64,000 nt of DNA, taken from assembly GCF_029952445.1 (NCBI RefSeq), contig NZ_JAQPPK010000019.1, positions 1 to 64,000 of the forward strand. Reading direction: 5' to 3'. Both the position numbers and the translations under genes were made by a program. The notes below the pieces were generated by a model. That model searched no databases, was not told the DNA's origin, and saw only the letters and a list, made by a program, of their open reading frames with translations. The DNA comes from Paenarthrobacter nitroguajacolicus. GTDB lineage: Bacteria > Actinomycetota > Actinomycetes > Actinomycetales > Micrococcaceae. Positions 45,837 through 53,748 of this stretch are shown here, one piece after another; the first letter of the stretch is position 1, and each line of letters begins with the position of its first letter.

Positions 45837-47192
45837 CTACGCGTGCGCCTTGATGGCCGCAGCGAGGACCTCGAGGCCGTCGACCAGCAGCTCGTCGCTG
45901 ATGACCAGCGGCGGGAGCAGGCGGATCACGTTGCCGTACGTGCCACAGGTCAGGATGATGACGCCTTCGGCGAGGCAAGCAGCGGCAACGGCTTTGGTGA
46001 GTTCGGCGTTGGGTTCCTTGGAGCCGGGCTGGACCAGCTCGATGGCCAGCATGGCGCCACGGCCACGGACGTCACCAACTACCGAAACTTCCTCAGCCAG
46101 TTCGCGGAGCTTGCCCAGGGCGAGTTCCTCGATGTGGCGGGCGCGGCCGTTGAGGTCGTGCTGTTCCATGGTGTCGATCGCGGCGAGTGCTGCTGCGCAA
46201 GCAACCGGGTTGCCACCGTAGGTGCCGCCAAGGCCGCCCGGGTGGACGGCGTCGAGCAGGTCCGCGCGGCCGGTGATCGCAGAGAGCGGCAGGCCGCCGG
46301 CGATGCCCTTGGCCATGGTGATGATGTCCGGGACAACACCTTCGTGATCGACGGCGAACCACTCACCGGTGCGGCAGAAGCCGGACTGGACCTCGTCGGC
46401 GATGAAGACAATGCCCTTTTCCTTGGCCCAGGCGGACAATGCCGGGAGGAAGCCTTCGGCCGGGACGATGAAGCCGCCCTCGCCCTGGATGGGTTCGATG
46501 ATGATCGCGGCAACCTGGTCGCCACCGATCTGCTTCTCGATCATGGTGATGGCGCGCTTGGCGGCCTCTGCACCGGTGATCTCCGGGTTCTCTTCACGGA
46601 ACGGGTAGCTCATGGGCATGCGGTAGACCTCGGGCGCGAACGGGCCGAAGTTGGTCTTGTACGGCATGGCCTTGGCGGTCAGTGCCATGGTCAGGTTGGT
46701 GCGGCCGTGGTAGGCGTGGTCGAAGGCAACCACGGCGTCGCGGCCGGTGGCCAGGCGTGCAACCTTGACGGCGTTCTCCACGGCTTCTGCGCCGGAGTTG
46801 AACAGCACGGTGCGCTTGGCGTGGTCGCCCGGGGTGAGGCGGTTGAGCTGCTCGGCAACTGCGACGTAACCCTCGTACGGGGTCACCATGAAGCAGGTGT
46901 GGGTGAAGTGCGCGGCAGCTTCCTGGACAGCGGCGACGACGGCGGGATCGGACGCGCCGACGCTGGTCACGGCGATGCCGGAGCCGAGGTCGATGAAGGA
47001 GTTGCCGTCGACGTCGCGGATGATGCCGCCGTCGGCGTCTTCAACGTAAACGGGAACGCCCGAGGCGACGCCGGCAGCTACGACGGCGGAGCGGCGCTCG
47101 GCCAGTGCCTGCGACTTGGGGCCGGGGAAGGCGCCGTTGATGTTGCGCTTCTGCTCGATGCGGTACGAGAGTTCGTTCGCGGTGGTGGTCAT
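45837..47192 (-). CDS. gabT: 4-aminobutyrate aminotransferase
   Basis: A 451-residue class-III PLP aminotransferase. It begins ELSYRIEQKRNINGAFPGPK, the family's usual entry. The cofactor aspartate region is IVFIADEVQSGFCRTG and the lysine lies in TMAKGIAGGLPLSAITGR. It converts GABA and 2-oxoglutarate to succinate semialdehyde and glutamate. It follows the aldehyde dehydrogenase on the same strand by 47 bp, with which it forms a catabolic operon, controlled presumably by the divergent PucR-type gene. Confidence 0.93.
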   Translation of the reverse strand: MTTTANELSYRIEQKRNINGAFPGPKSQALAERRSAVVAAGVASGVPVYVEDADGGIIRDVDGNSFIDLGSGIAVTSVGASDPAVVAAVQEAAAHFTHTCFMVTPYEGYVAVAEQLNRLTPGDHAKRTVLFNSGAEAVENAVKVARLATGRDAVVAFDHAYHGRTNLTMALTAKAMPYKTNFGPFAPEVYRMPMSYPFREENPEITGAEAAKRAITMIEKQIGGDQVAAIIIEPIQGEGGFIVPAEGFLPALSAWAKEKGIVFIADEVQSGFCRTGEWFAVDHEGVVPDIITMAKGIAGGLPLSAITGRADLLDAVHPGGLGGTYGGNPVACAAALAAIDTMEQHDLNGRARHIEELALGKLRELAEEVSVVGDVRGRGAMLAIELVQPGSKEPNAELTKAVAAACLAEGVIILTCGTYGNVIRLLPPLVISDELLVDGLEVLAAAIKAHA

Positions 47193-47239
47193 GAGGGGTT
47201 TGCCTTTCTAAAAAACGGGGAAATTCTTACGCGACTGAG

Positions 47240-48670
47240 CTATGCATCCAATGCACTCATCACGTGCTTGATGCGCGTGTAGTCCTCGACGCCGTACATG
47301 GAGAGGTCCTTGCCGTAGCCGGACTGCTTGAAGCCACCGTGCGGCATCTCTGCCGTGAGGAGGATGTGGGTGTTGATCCAGACCGCACCAAAGTCCAGGT
47401 CGCGGCTCATGCGCATGGCCGTGCCGTGGTCGGTGGTCCAGACGCTGGACGCCAAGGCGTACTCGACGTCGTTGGCCAGCTCGAGCGCTTCTTCTTCGGT
47501 GCTGAACTTCTGGACGGTGATGACCGGGCCGAAGGTTTCCTTCTGCACGATGTCGTCGCTCTGCTTGGCGCCGGAGATGATGGTGGGCTCGAAGAAGAAG
47601 CCCTTCTCGCCGGCGCGGTGGCCGCCGGTTTCGATCTTGCAGTTCGCCGGGAGGTGCTCCACCACGGAGGTGACGGCGTTGAAGTGGTTCACGTTGTTCA
47701 GAGGGCCGAAGTAGTTGTCTTCGTCGTTCTGCGAACCGGTGTGCAGGGTCTTGGTGTGCTCAACCATGGCTGCCACGACGTCGTCGTGGACCGAGTCCTC
47801 GATCAGGACGCGGGTGATGGCGGTGCAGTCCTGGCCGGCATTGAAGAAGGCGAACTCGGCGATGGCCGCTGCGCTCTTCTTGATGTCGGCGTCCTTGAAG
47901 ACGATGGCCGGAGCCTTCCCGCCAAGTTCCAGGTGGGCACGCTTGAGGCCCTTGGCCGCGCCGCTTGCCACGGCGATGCCTGCGCGGACGGAACCTGTGA
48001 TGGAGACCAGTCCGGGGACCTCGTGGTCAACCATCATGGCGCCGGTTTCGCCGGTGCCGAGAACCACGTTCAGGACGCCGGCCGGGAAGATTTCACCAGC
48101 CAGGCGGGCCAGCACCAAGGTGGACTCGGGGGTGGTGTCCGAGGGCTTCAGAACGACGGTGTTGCCGGCTGCCAGGGCGGGGCCGATCTTCCAGATGGCC
48201 ATGAGGAACGGGTAGTTCCACGGCGCGACCTGGGCTACGACGCCAATGGGTTCGCGGCGCACGTAGGAGGTGTGGCCTTCGAAGTATTCGCCTGCGGACT
48301 TGCCTTCCATGATGCGTGCGGCACCGGCGAAGAAGCGGAGCTGGTCTGCGCCGGCTGCCACTTCCTCGGAAGCGATCAGGGAGCGGACCTGTCCGGTGTT
48401 ACGGTGCTGTGCTTCGACGAGTTCGTCGCTGTTGGCTTCCACGGCGTCGGCAAGCTTGAGCAGCATGAGCTGGCGCTGGGCCGGGGTGGCCTTCTTCCAT
48501 GACTTGAAGGCCTCGTTTGCCGCGGTCATGGCAGCATCCACGTCGGCCTGCACCGAAATGGGAGACTTGGCAACGATTTCCCCTGTTGCGGGATTCACGA
48601 TGTCCAGGAGACCCGTGCCTGCCGGCGTAACGAATTCGCCATTGATGAAGTTCTGCAAGGTTTGAACCAC
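47240..48670 (-). CDS. Gamma-aminobutyraldehyde dehydrogenase-like ALDH
   Basis: A 476-residue aldehyde dehydrogenase. The catalytic cysteine is in FFNAGQDCTAITRVLIED, the base in LELGGKAPAIVFKDAD and the C-terminus reads EMPHGGFKQSGYGKDLSMYG followed by VEDYTRIKHVM, which is characteristic of the PatD/PuuC gamma-aminobutyraldehyde group and not of succinate-semialdehyde dehydrogenases. GTG 48670 is chosen, with GAGGG upstream, over the open frame to 48763. It would oxidise putrescine-derived 4-aminobutyraldehyde to GABA, handing over to GabT encoded downstream. A succinate-semialdehyde role cannot be excluded. Confidence 0.88.
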   Translation of the reverse strand: MVQTLQNFINGEFVTPAGTGLLDIVNPATGEIVAKSPISVQADVDAAMTAANEAFKSWKKATPAQRQLMLLKLADAVEANSDELVEAQHRNTGQVRSLIASEEVAAGADQLRFFAGAARIMEGKSAGEYFEGHTSYVRREPIGVVAQVAPWNYPFLMAIWKIGPALAAGNTVVLKPSDTTPESTLVLARLAGEIFPAGVLNVVLGTGETGAMMVDHEVPGLVSITGSVRAGIAVASGAAKGLKRAHLELGGKAPAIVFKDADIKKSAAAIAEFAFFNAGQDCTAITRVLIEDSVHDDVVAAMVEHTKTLHTGSQNDEDNYFGPLNNVNHFNAVTSVVEHLPANCKIETGGHRAGEKGFFFEPTIISGAKQSDDIVQKETFGPVITVQKFSTEEEALELANDVEYALASSVWTTDHGTAMRMSRDLDFGAVWINTHILLTAEMPHGGFKQSGYGKDLSMYGVEDYTRIKHVMSALDA

Positions 48671-48762
48671 GGTGTGCAACCCTCTTTCGGTGTCTGGGCT
48701 TGGGTTTAGCTGATCAGAGCCTATGCCAGGGAGGGGGTCCAAGGAATAGTCAGCTGCACACA

Positions 48763-48788
48763 CAAGCGCACCCCGCTTAGTGCGCTTG
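48763..48788. promoter_or_regulatory. Inverted repeat in the divergent aldehyde dehydrogenase/PucR promoter region
   Basis: CAAGCGCAC (48763-48771) and its exact complement GTGCGCTTG (48780-48788), 8-bp spacer. It lies between the divergent genes, 26 bp before the PucR ATG. Likely operator of the PucR-type activator. Confidence 0.62.
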
Positions 48789-48814
48789 ACCAGCGCCGGG
48801 TTACGCTTTTAAGC

Positions 48815-50257
48815 ATGGCCCTGTCCCTCGCTTCGCTCGTCGCTGTCCCCTCCCTGAAACTCCGTCAATCCGGCTTGGCCGAGACCACCTGGAACCAGGA
48901 CATCAGTTGGGTTGCAGTGACCGAACTGGAAGACCCGCAACGCTTCCTCAGCGGCGGAGAGCTGGTCCTCACCACAGGCCTGCGCCTCAAGAGCGCCGCC
49001 GACCAGCGGCGCTTCGTACGCCAGGTACAGCGCGCCGGTGCCGTGGGGATCGGTTTCGGCATCGGCCTCACGCACGAGACCGTTCCGGAAGCCTTGATCG
49101 CCGAGGCCAACCGCTGGGGCCTGCCGCTGGTGGAAGTGCCCTACGAGATACCCTTCATTGCCATCGGCAAACTGGTGGCCGAGTCCCACTCCGCAGACCA
49201 CTACTCCAATCTGGAACGCCTCCTCGCCGGCCACCAGATCCTGGCCCGTTCGCTCCTCACCGGTGGCGGCCTCAATGAGCTCCTCAAACAACTGGGCAGC
49301 ATGCTGCGCACCGATGTGGTGCTCACCCAGTTCAGCGCACAGCTCTACAACAGCGTGCCCGGGAAACCGGCCCCGACGGCGGATGGCTGGGCTTCGTACC
49401 CGATTCCGACGGGCCGCAGGGACGCCTGCACGCTCTGGCTGCGGCAGCCTTTCATCGATTCCGGCATTGTCAGTTACGCGCAGAACCTCATCAGCGTGGA
49501 GCTCAACAACATGGTCAAGCAGCGCCAGTCCCAGCGCGCCATGGCAGGCCAGGTGTTGGACGACGTCATCCACGGAACACTGGAAACCATCGAAGCCGCC
49601 CGACGCCTGGCAGGGGTGGGCATCAACAGCACCCGCAAGAACGTTGTGCTGGTTGCTGAATCCACGGCGCACCACAAACAACTGGTCAGCATTTCCCTTC
49701 CCCAGTCGCTGGAAGCCGGCGTCAGCGCCGTCGTCGGGAAGGACTTGGTGACGGTGGTGAACGACGACGGCAGTTCCGCCGCCGCCCTGGCAAAAAGCCT
49801 CAGCGACCACCTGCAGGAGGCCGGAATCCACGCCGTGATCGGCATCGGCGGCGCGTACACGAAGCCGAACGGGTTGCGCTGGAGCTACTTTGAAGCGCGC
49901 GACGCCGCGGCGCACGGTTTGCCGGTCAACGAGCCTGAACGACTGAGCCTGACGTCGTTGCTGCTCGCCAGCGAGGACGTTCCGCTGGCAGACATGGCCA
50001 GCGAATCCCTGACCCCGCTCCGGAAGTTCGACGCCGCCCACGGGGCTGAACTTGTGGCCACCCTGGAAAGCTACCTCAACCACAATGGCTCGGTGGCCGC
50101 GGTAGCCGAGGCCCTCACCCTGCACAGGAACACGGTGCGGTACCGCCTGGCCCAGATCACCGAGCTCACCGGCTACGATCCGTCGCAGACCCAGGACCGG
50201 GTCCAGTTGTGGCTGGCGTTGGCGGTCCAGCGGCTAGGGTCCAGAAACCCCCGCTAG
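48815..50257 (+). CDS. PucR-family transcriptional regulator of the GABA/aminobutyraldehyde operon
   Basis: A 480-residue protein with the PucR architecture: an N-terminal purine-catabolism regulator-like domain (SLASLVAVPSLKLRQSGLAE), a long sensor middle, and the C-terminal PucR helix-turn-helix (TLHRNTVRYRLAQITELTGY). It diverges from the aldehyde dehydrogenase-gabT operon. By analogy with GabR-like PucR proteins it may activate the operon in the presence of GABA or a precursor. There is no Shine-Dalgarno before ATG 48815. It ends 64 bp before the CynX-type transporter gene, which is on the same strand. Confidence 0.87.
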   Translation: MALSLASLVAVPSLKLRQSGLAETTWNQDISWVAVTELEDPQRFLSGGELVLTTGLRLKSAADQRRFVRQVQRAGAVGIGFGIGLTHETVPEALIAEANRWGLPLVEVPYEIPFIAIGKLVAESHSADHYSNLERLLAGHQILARSLLTGGGLNELLKQLGSMLRTDVVLTQFSAQLYNSVPGKPAPTADGWASYPIPTGRRDACTLWLRQPFIDSGIVSYAQNLISVELNNMVKQRQSQRAMAGQVLDDVIHGTLETIEAARRLAGVGINSTRKNVVLVAESTAHHKQLVSISLPQSLEAGVSAVVGKDLVTVVNDDGSSAAALAKSLSDHLQEAGIHAVIGIGGAYTKPNGLRWSYFEARDAAAHGLPVNEPERLSLTSLLLASEDVPLADMASESLTPLRKFDAAHGAELVATLESYLNHNGSVAAVAEALTLHRNTVRYRLAQITELTGYDPSQTQDRVQLWLALAVQRLGSRNPR

Positions 50258-50287
50258 CAGCCGGCGGAGAGGTTCGCCACAAAAGTG

Positions 50288-50321
50288 TAGACATTAGACG
50301 TCAAACGTCTAACCTTTAGAC
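50288..50321 (+). promoter_or_regulatory. Promoter and GntR operator cluster of a probably leaderless operon
   Basis: Four TAGAC/GTCTA half-sites: TTAGACGT-CAA-ACGTCTAA (50294-50312) and GTCTAA-CCT-TTAGAC (50307-50321). A -35 TAGACA (50288-50293) and -10 TAACCT (50310-50315) with 16-bp spacing put the transcript start at or next to the ATG at 50322, and no ribosome-binding site is present. Confidence 0.62.
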
Positions 50322-51605
50322 ATGGCGTCGACTCCCCTCACCCCCAGCACAGGAAACATCCCCACCATTTCCACCGCCCAGGCCTCTTCCGTCCAGGCGG
50401 GCAGCCAGACGGCCCCCAAGACGCGGGTCGTCGCCGTCGTCGGCATCATTGCGGTAGTCCTCATCGGCCTGAACCTGCGCGCCGGTATCACCAGCGCCGC
50501 AGCGCTGTTCCACGAGCTGCAGCAAGTGCTCGGGTACGGGGCGCTGGTGGCGTCCATCCTGCCGTCCATCCCGCTGCTGTGCTTCGCCGTCGCCGGCATG
50601 GGAACATCCTGGCTTACACGCCGCGTGGGTGTGGAGAAAGCCATTGCCATCGCCTTGGCACTGCTGGCGGCTGGACTGCTGGTCCGTGGGGTGCCGGTCA
50701 CCGGGGCCCTCCTCGGCGGCACCGTCCTTGCGATGTCCGGCCTGGCTGTGTGCAACGTGGCCATGCCGTCGTTCATCCGTGAGCACTATGCGGACCGTAC
50801 CTCCATGATGACCGGCCTCTATACCTTCACCATGTCCGGTGGCGCCACCTTTGCCGCAGCAGTCAGCGTCCCCATGGCCCAGCAGCTCGGCTCGCCCTCC
50901 ATGGGCCTTGCGGCGTGGGGCCTTCTGGGCGTCGCAGCCCTCCTGGGCTTCCTGCCCGTGGTCCTGCACAGCCACCGCAACTCTGCCAAGATGGAGCGCC
51001 CCAGGGTTTCCATGTGGCCGCTGCTGCGTACCCGCCTGGGCATCCTGATCACGGCGATCTTCACCTTCCAGGCTTTCCTCGCCTATGCCGTGATGAGCTG
51101 GTTCGCTTACATCCTCACGTCCCAGGGCCTCAGCGCTTCAGAGAGTGGGCTCCAGTTCGGCGTGATGCAGCTGGTTTCCGTTGCTGCCGGAATGATCCTG
51201 CTCGCCCTCGGCTCCCGTCCAGGCATGCTCCGCCCCGCCCTTTACCTTGCCAGTAGCTCCACCCTGGTGGCCATCGCCGCCATGCTGTGGCTGCCGACGT
51301 CGCTGGCCGTTGTTCCAGCCGTGCTGTTCGGCTTTGGTTTGGGAATCTTCCCGCTGGTTTTGGTGATCATCAGCCGCAGCGGCGGCTCGACGGCGGAAAC
51401 CACCGCGCTCTCCACTATCGCCCAATCGCTGGGATACTTGATTGCGGCAATCGGCCCGTTCGGGATGGGGCTGCTCCACAGCGCCACCGGGGGCTGGGTG
51501 TTGCCCATGAGCCTGCTGTCCATCGTGGCGGTGGCCCTCATGGTCACTTGCCACCTGCTCACCAGCAAACGCACCGCCACCAAGACCGCACCGAGGACAG
51601 CATGA
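50322..51605 (+). CDS. MFS transporter, CynX/NimT family
   Basis: A 427-residue transporter with about 12 hydrophobic segments after a hydrophilic, Thr/Ala-rich leader of about 45 residues. The first helix carries VLIGLNLRAGITSAAALFHE and the C-terminal half the motif TTALSTIAQSLGYLIAAIGP, both hallmarks of the CynX/NimT family (cyanate, 2-nitroimidazole). Substrate unknown. The ATG lies within a palindromic operator region and lacks a ribosome-binding site, suggesting leaderless translation. Its stop overlaps the start of the GntR gene (ATGA). Confidence 0.87.
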   Translation: MASTPLTPSTGNIPTISTAQASSVQAGSQTAPKTRVVAVVGIIAVVLIGLNLRAGITSAAALFHELQQVLGYGALVASILPSIPLLCFAVAGMGTSWLTRRVGVEKAIAIALALLAAGLLVRGVPVTGALLGGTVLAMSGLAVCNVAMPSFIREHYADRTSMMTGLYTFTMSGGATFAAAVSVPMAQQLGSPSMGLAAWGLLGVAALLGFLPVVLHSHRNSAKMERPRVSMWPLLRTRLGILITAIFTFQAFLAYAVMSWFAYILTSQGLSASESGLQFGVMQLVSVAAGMILLALGSRPGMLRPALYLASSSTLVAIAAMLWLPTSLAVVPAVLFGFGLGIFPLVLVIISRSGGSTAETTALSTIAQSLGYLIAAIGPFGMGLLHSATGGWVLPMSLLSIVAVALMVTCHLLTSKRTATKTAPRTA

Positions 51606-52282
51606 CCCTGACGCCTTCGCACCGCCCGGCCCTCGCCGAGGAGATCACCGCCAAGTTGCGGGACATGATCAAGTCAGGCGAGTGGCCGCTCCAGGAACGC
51701 ATTCCTGCCGAGCCCGAGCTCATGTCCACGCTTGGCGTATCCCGTGGGACGTTGCGCGAGGCCATCAAGGCACTGGCACACTCCGGGATGCTGGAAGTCC
51801 GCCGAGGAGACGGCACGTATGTGCGGGCCAACAGTGAAATGTCCGGCGCCGCCCAACGCATGTACCTGGAGCACACCCAGGAGCACATTGTGGAAGTGCG
51901 GCTGGGCTTGGATACCCAGGCAGCCCGCCTTGCGACGAAGCACGCGACGGCGGACGACATCGCCGAGATGCGCCGCCTCCTGGCACTGCGCCACGATGCC
52001 TGGCTGGCCGAGGACTACCCAACATGGGCACGGGCGGACTGGGATTTCCACGAATGCGTTGCCTCGGCGTCAGGCAATCCCCTGCTGCACCAGCTGTACG
52101 CTTCGTTTGGCGGGGTCTTCCACAACGACCTCCTCCGCCAGCAACGCAAGGGCGGCTTCAACGGGATTCCACGCGAAGGCCACGATGAACTGGTGGACGC
52201 GTTGGAAGCACACGATCCCGATGCCGCGGTCCGCAGCGTGTACCGGAATCTGGATTACTGCTCGGATCAGGGCCCGCGGTAA
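51602..52282 (+). CDS. GntR/FadR-family regulator
   Basis: A 226-residue protein. The GntR winged helix is at about residues 10-75 (LAEEITAKLRDMIKSGEW, ELMSTLGVSRGTLREAIKAL, LEVRRGDGTYVRA), followed by a FadR-like FCD effector domain (RADWDFHECVASASGNPLLH) with the metal-binding pattern of that fold (D and H residues). It is co-translated with the CynX-type transporter via ATGA at 51602-51605 and probably represses the operon through the half-sites at 50288-50321. It ends 16 bp into the convergent MBL-rhodanese gene. Confidence 0.9.
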   Translation: MTLTPSHRPALAEEITAKLRDMIKSGEWPLQERIPAEPELMSTLGVSRGTLREAIKALAHSGMLEVRRGDGTYVRANSEMSGAAQRMYLEHTQEHIVEVRLGLDTQAARLATKHATADDIAEMRRLLALRHDAWLAEDYPTWARADWDFHECVASASGNPLLHQLYASFGGVFHNDLLRQQRKGGFNGIPREGHDELVDALEAHDPDAAVRSVYRNLDYCSDQGPR

Positions 52283-53667
52283 CCCGTCAGCTGCGGCGTG
52301 GTTTCAATCCCTGCTCCGGCCGCATCCTTGAACCGGGCATCGACCAGCACTACATCCCGCCCGGACCGATCCAGGAGGCTTGCCGCGACACTCGCCCGAT
52401 ACCCCGTGGCACAGTGCACCCAGATCCTGGCATCCGGCAGCTCCGTCATCTTCCCCAGCAGCTCATAAACGGGCACATTGAGGGCGCCCACCACATGGGA
52501 GGCCTCGAATTCTTCCGGCCTACGGACGTCCAACACCACGTCCTGGGGCATCCTCTCTTTCCTGAGCATGCCCCAGTCACCGTACGGGTAGCTGGCTTGG
52601 GGAACCCCGGGCGCCAGCGCGCCAACAGGCACACCACGTTGAGGTCCGACGGCGGCATCCGGACTATCGATGCCGATCCTCGCCAAGTCGCGGATCGCCT
52701 TTTCCACGTCATCCTGTGATCCGAGGAGTGTCAGTGGCTGGTTCCACGGGATCACCCAGCCCAGGTAGCTGGTGAAGTTGTCGCCCTTTCCGTACTCGAA
52801 GCTCACGCTTCCCTGCAGATGGCTGTCCGCGAAGGCCACGCGATGACGCAGATCCACCACCCACTCCCCCGTTTCCAGTCGCCGCCCCAGCTCTTCGGCG
52901 TCCACGGAGCCGGGCACGTCCAATGGCGCTTGCCCTGGGCCCGCAGCATTGAGTGGGCTCATGTGGGCGTAGTACGCGGGGTAGGCGGTGATGTTCGCCA
53001 GCAGCTCGGCGACAAAGTGGTCCTCGCTGGGATCCGTGAGCGCGTGGTTGGACAACGCCTGTTCGGCCAAAGTCGAGGAGTGCGCACGGCTCGCGGGGCC
53101 GATGGAACAGAAGGATCCGAAGCCATGCGTCGGGTAGAGCTCTGCCTCAGGCGCTGCGGCATGCACCAGGCGACGCACGGAAGAATACTGGTCGTGGGCC
53201 AGCTTCGCGGTGTCGGCCGGTGAGACCAGGTCCGTCCGCCCTACTGAGCCGTAGAGCAAGCTGCCGCCGGAAAACACAGCTTCACGGCCGGCGTCGTGCG
53301 TGTCATCGCGCACCACGTACGAAAGGTGCGTGTGGGTGTGGCCCGGAGTAGCGACCACGCGCACCGAGAGGCGTCCCACAAGAAAGACGTCCCCGTCCGA
53401 GACAGGCGTGCGCTCAAATGAGACGTGGTCCGCGGCGTTCACCAGATACCCGGCGTTGTGGGCTTCAGCCAGGATCAAGCCCCCGGTGAGGTAGTCGTTG
53501 TGGAGGTGGGTTTCGGCAACATGCGTGATCCGGACGCCGGCCTCGCGGGCAGCAGCTTCCACGCGGTCAATGTCACGCTGGGTGTCTATCACCAACGCCA
53601 CCGTGCCATCGTGGACCAAGTAGCTCCGGTCCCCCAACTGGGGAGTTTCGATGACCACGACGTCCAT
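52267..53667 (-). CDS. Metallo-beta-lactamase-fold/rhodanese fusion, persulfide-dioxygenase-like
   Basis: A 466-residue fusion. The N-terminal about 240 residues are an MBL domain with the metal motif ETHLHNDY (H54, H56, D58) and further ligands in GHTHTHLSY and PTHGFGSFC. Two rhodanese domains follow: the first (about residues 270-335, WVVDLRHRVAFADSHLQGSV) has lost the catalytic cysteine, while the second has it at C419 in VHCATGYRA. This arrangement is that of ETHE1-like persulfide dioxygenases fused to rhodaneses (CstB type), which turn glutathione or low-molecular persulfide into thiosulfate. Involvement in sulfide detoxification is inferred from architecture. Palindrome D lies just upstream. 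Confidence 0.85.
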   Translation of the reverse strand: MDVVVIETPQLGDRSYLVHDGTVALVIDTQRDIDRVEAAAREAGVRITHVAETHLHNDYLTGGLILAEAHNAGYLVNAADHVSFERTPVSDGDVFLVGRLSVRVVATPGHTHTHLSYVVRDDTHDAGREAVFSGGSLLYGSVGRTDLVSPADTAKLAHDQYSSVRRLVHAAAPEAELYPTHGFGSFCSIGPASRAHSSTLAEQALSNHALTDPSEDHFVAELLANITAYPAYYAHMSPLNAAGPGQAPLDVPGSVDAEELGRRLETGEWVVDLRHRVAFADSHLQGSVSFEYGKGDNFTSYLGWVIPWNQPLTLLGSQDDVEKAIRDLARIGIDSPDAAVGPQRGVPVGALAPGVPQASYPYGDWGMLRKERMPQDVVLDVRRPEEFEASHVVGALNVPVYELLGKMTELPDARIWVHCATGYRASVAASLLDRSGRDVVLVDARFKDAAGAGIETTPQLTGYRGP

Positions 53668-53682
53668 ACCCCCACCTTAAAA

Positions 53683-53745
53683 CAACGCGGGGTCACTTAG
53701 GGCCCATCCGGAAGCTCCGAATGGGCCAAAAGTGACCCCGCGTTG
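53683..53745. repeat. Intergenic palindrome, four-copy family, copy D
   Basis: Arms 53683-53707 and 53721-53745 (25 bp, two mismatches), 13-nt loop, core CAACGCGGGGTCACTT. It lies between the fusion gene start (53667) and the second fprA stop (53749). It is the most divergent copy, with changes in the TTATGG part. Confidence 0.88.
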
Positions 53746-53748
53746 GTC

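Noticed and set aside
45834..47282. Long + strand open frame of 482 codons opposite gabT
   Set aside because: It is the antisense of the GC-rich, well-conserved aminotransferase gene; its product is Gly/Asp/Val-rich with no recognisable domain. Similar long shadow frames opposite the two fprA genes, opposite the aldehyde dehydrogenase at 47264-48502 and opposite the PucR gene at 48809-50125 were rejected for the same reason.
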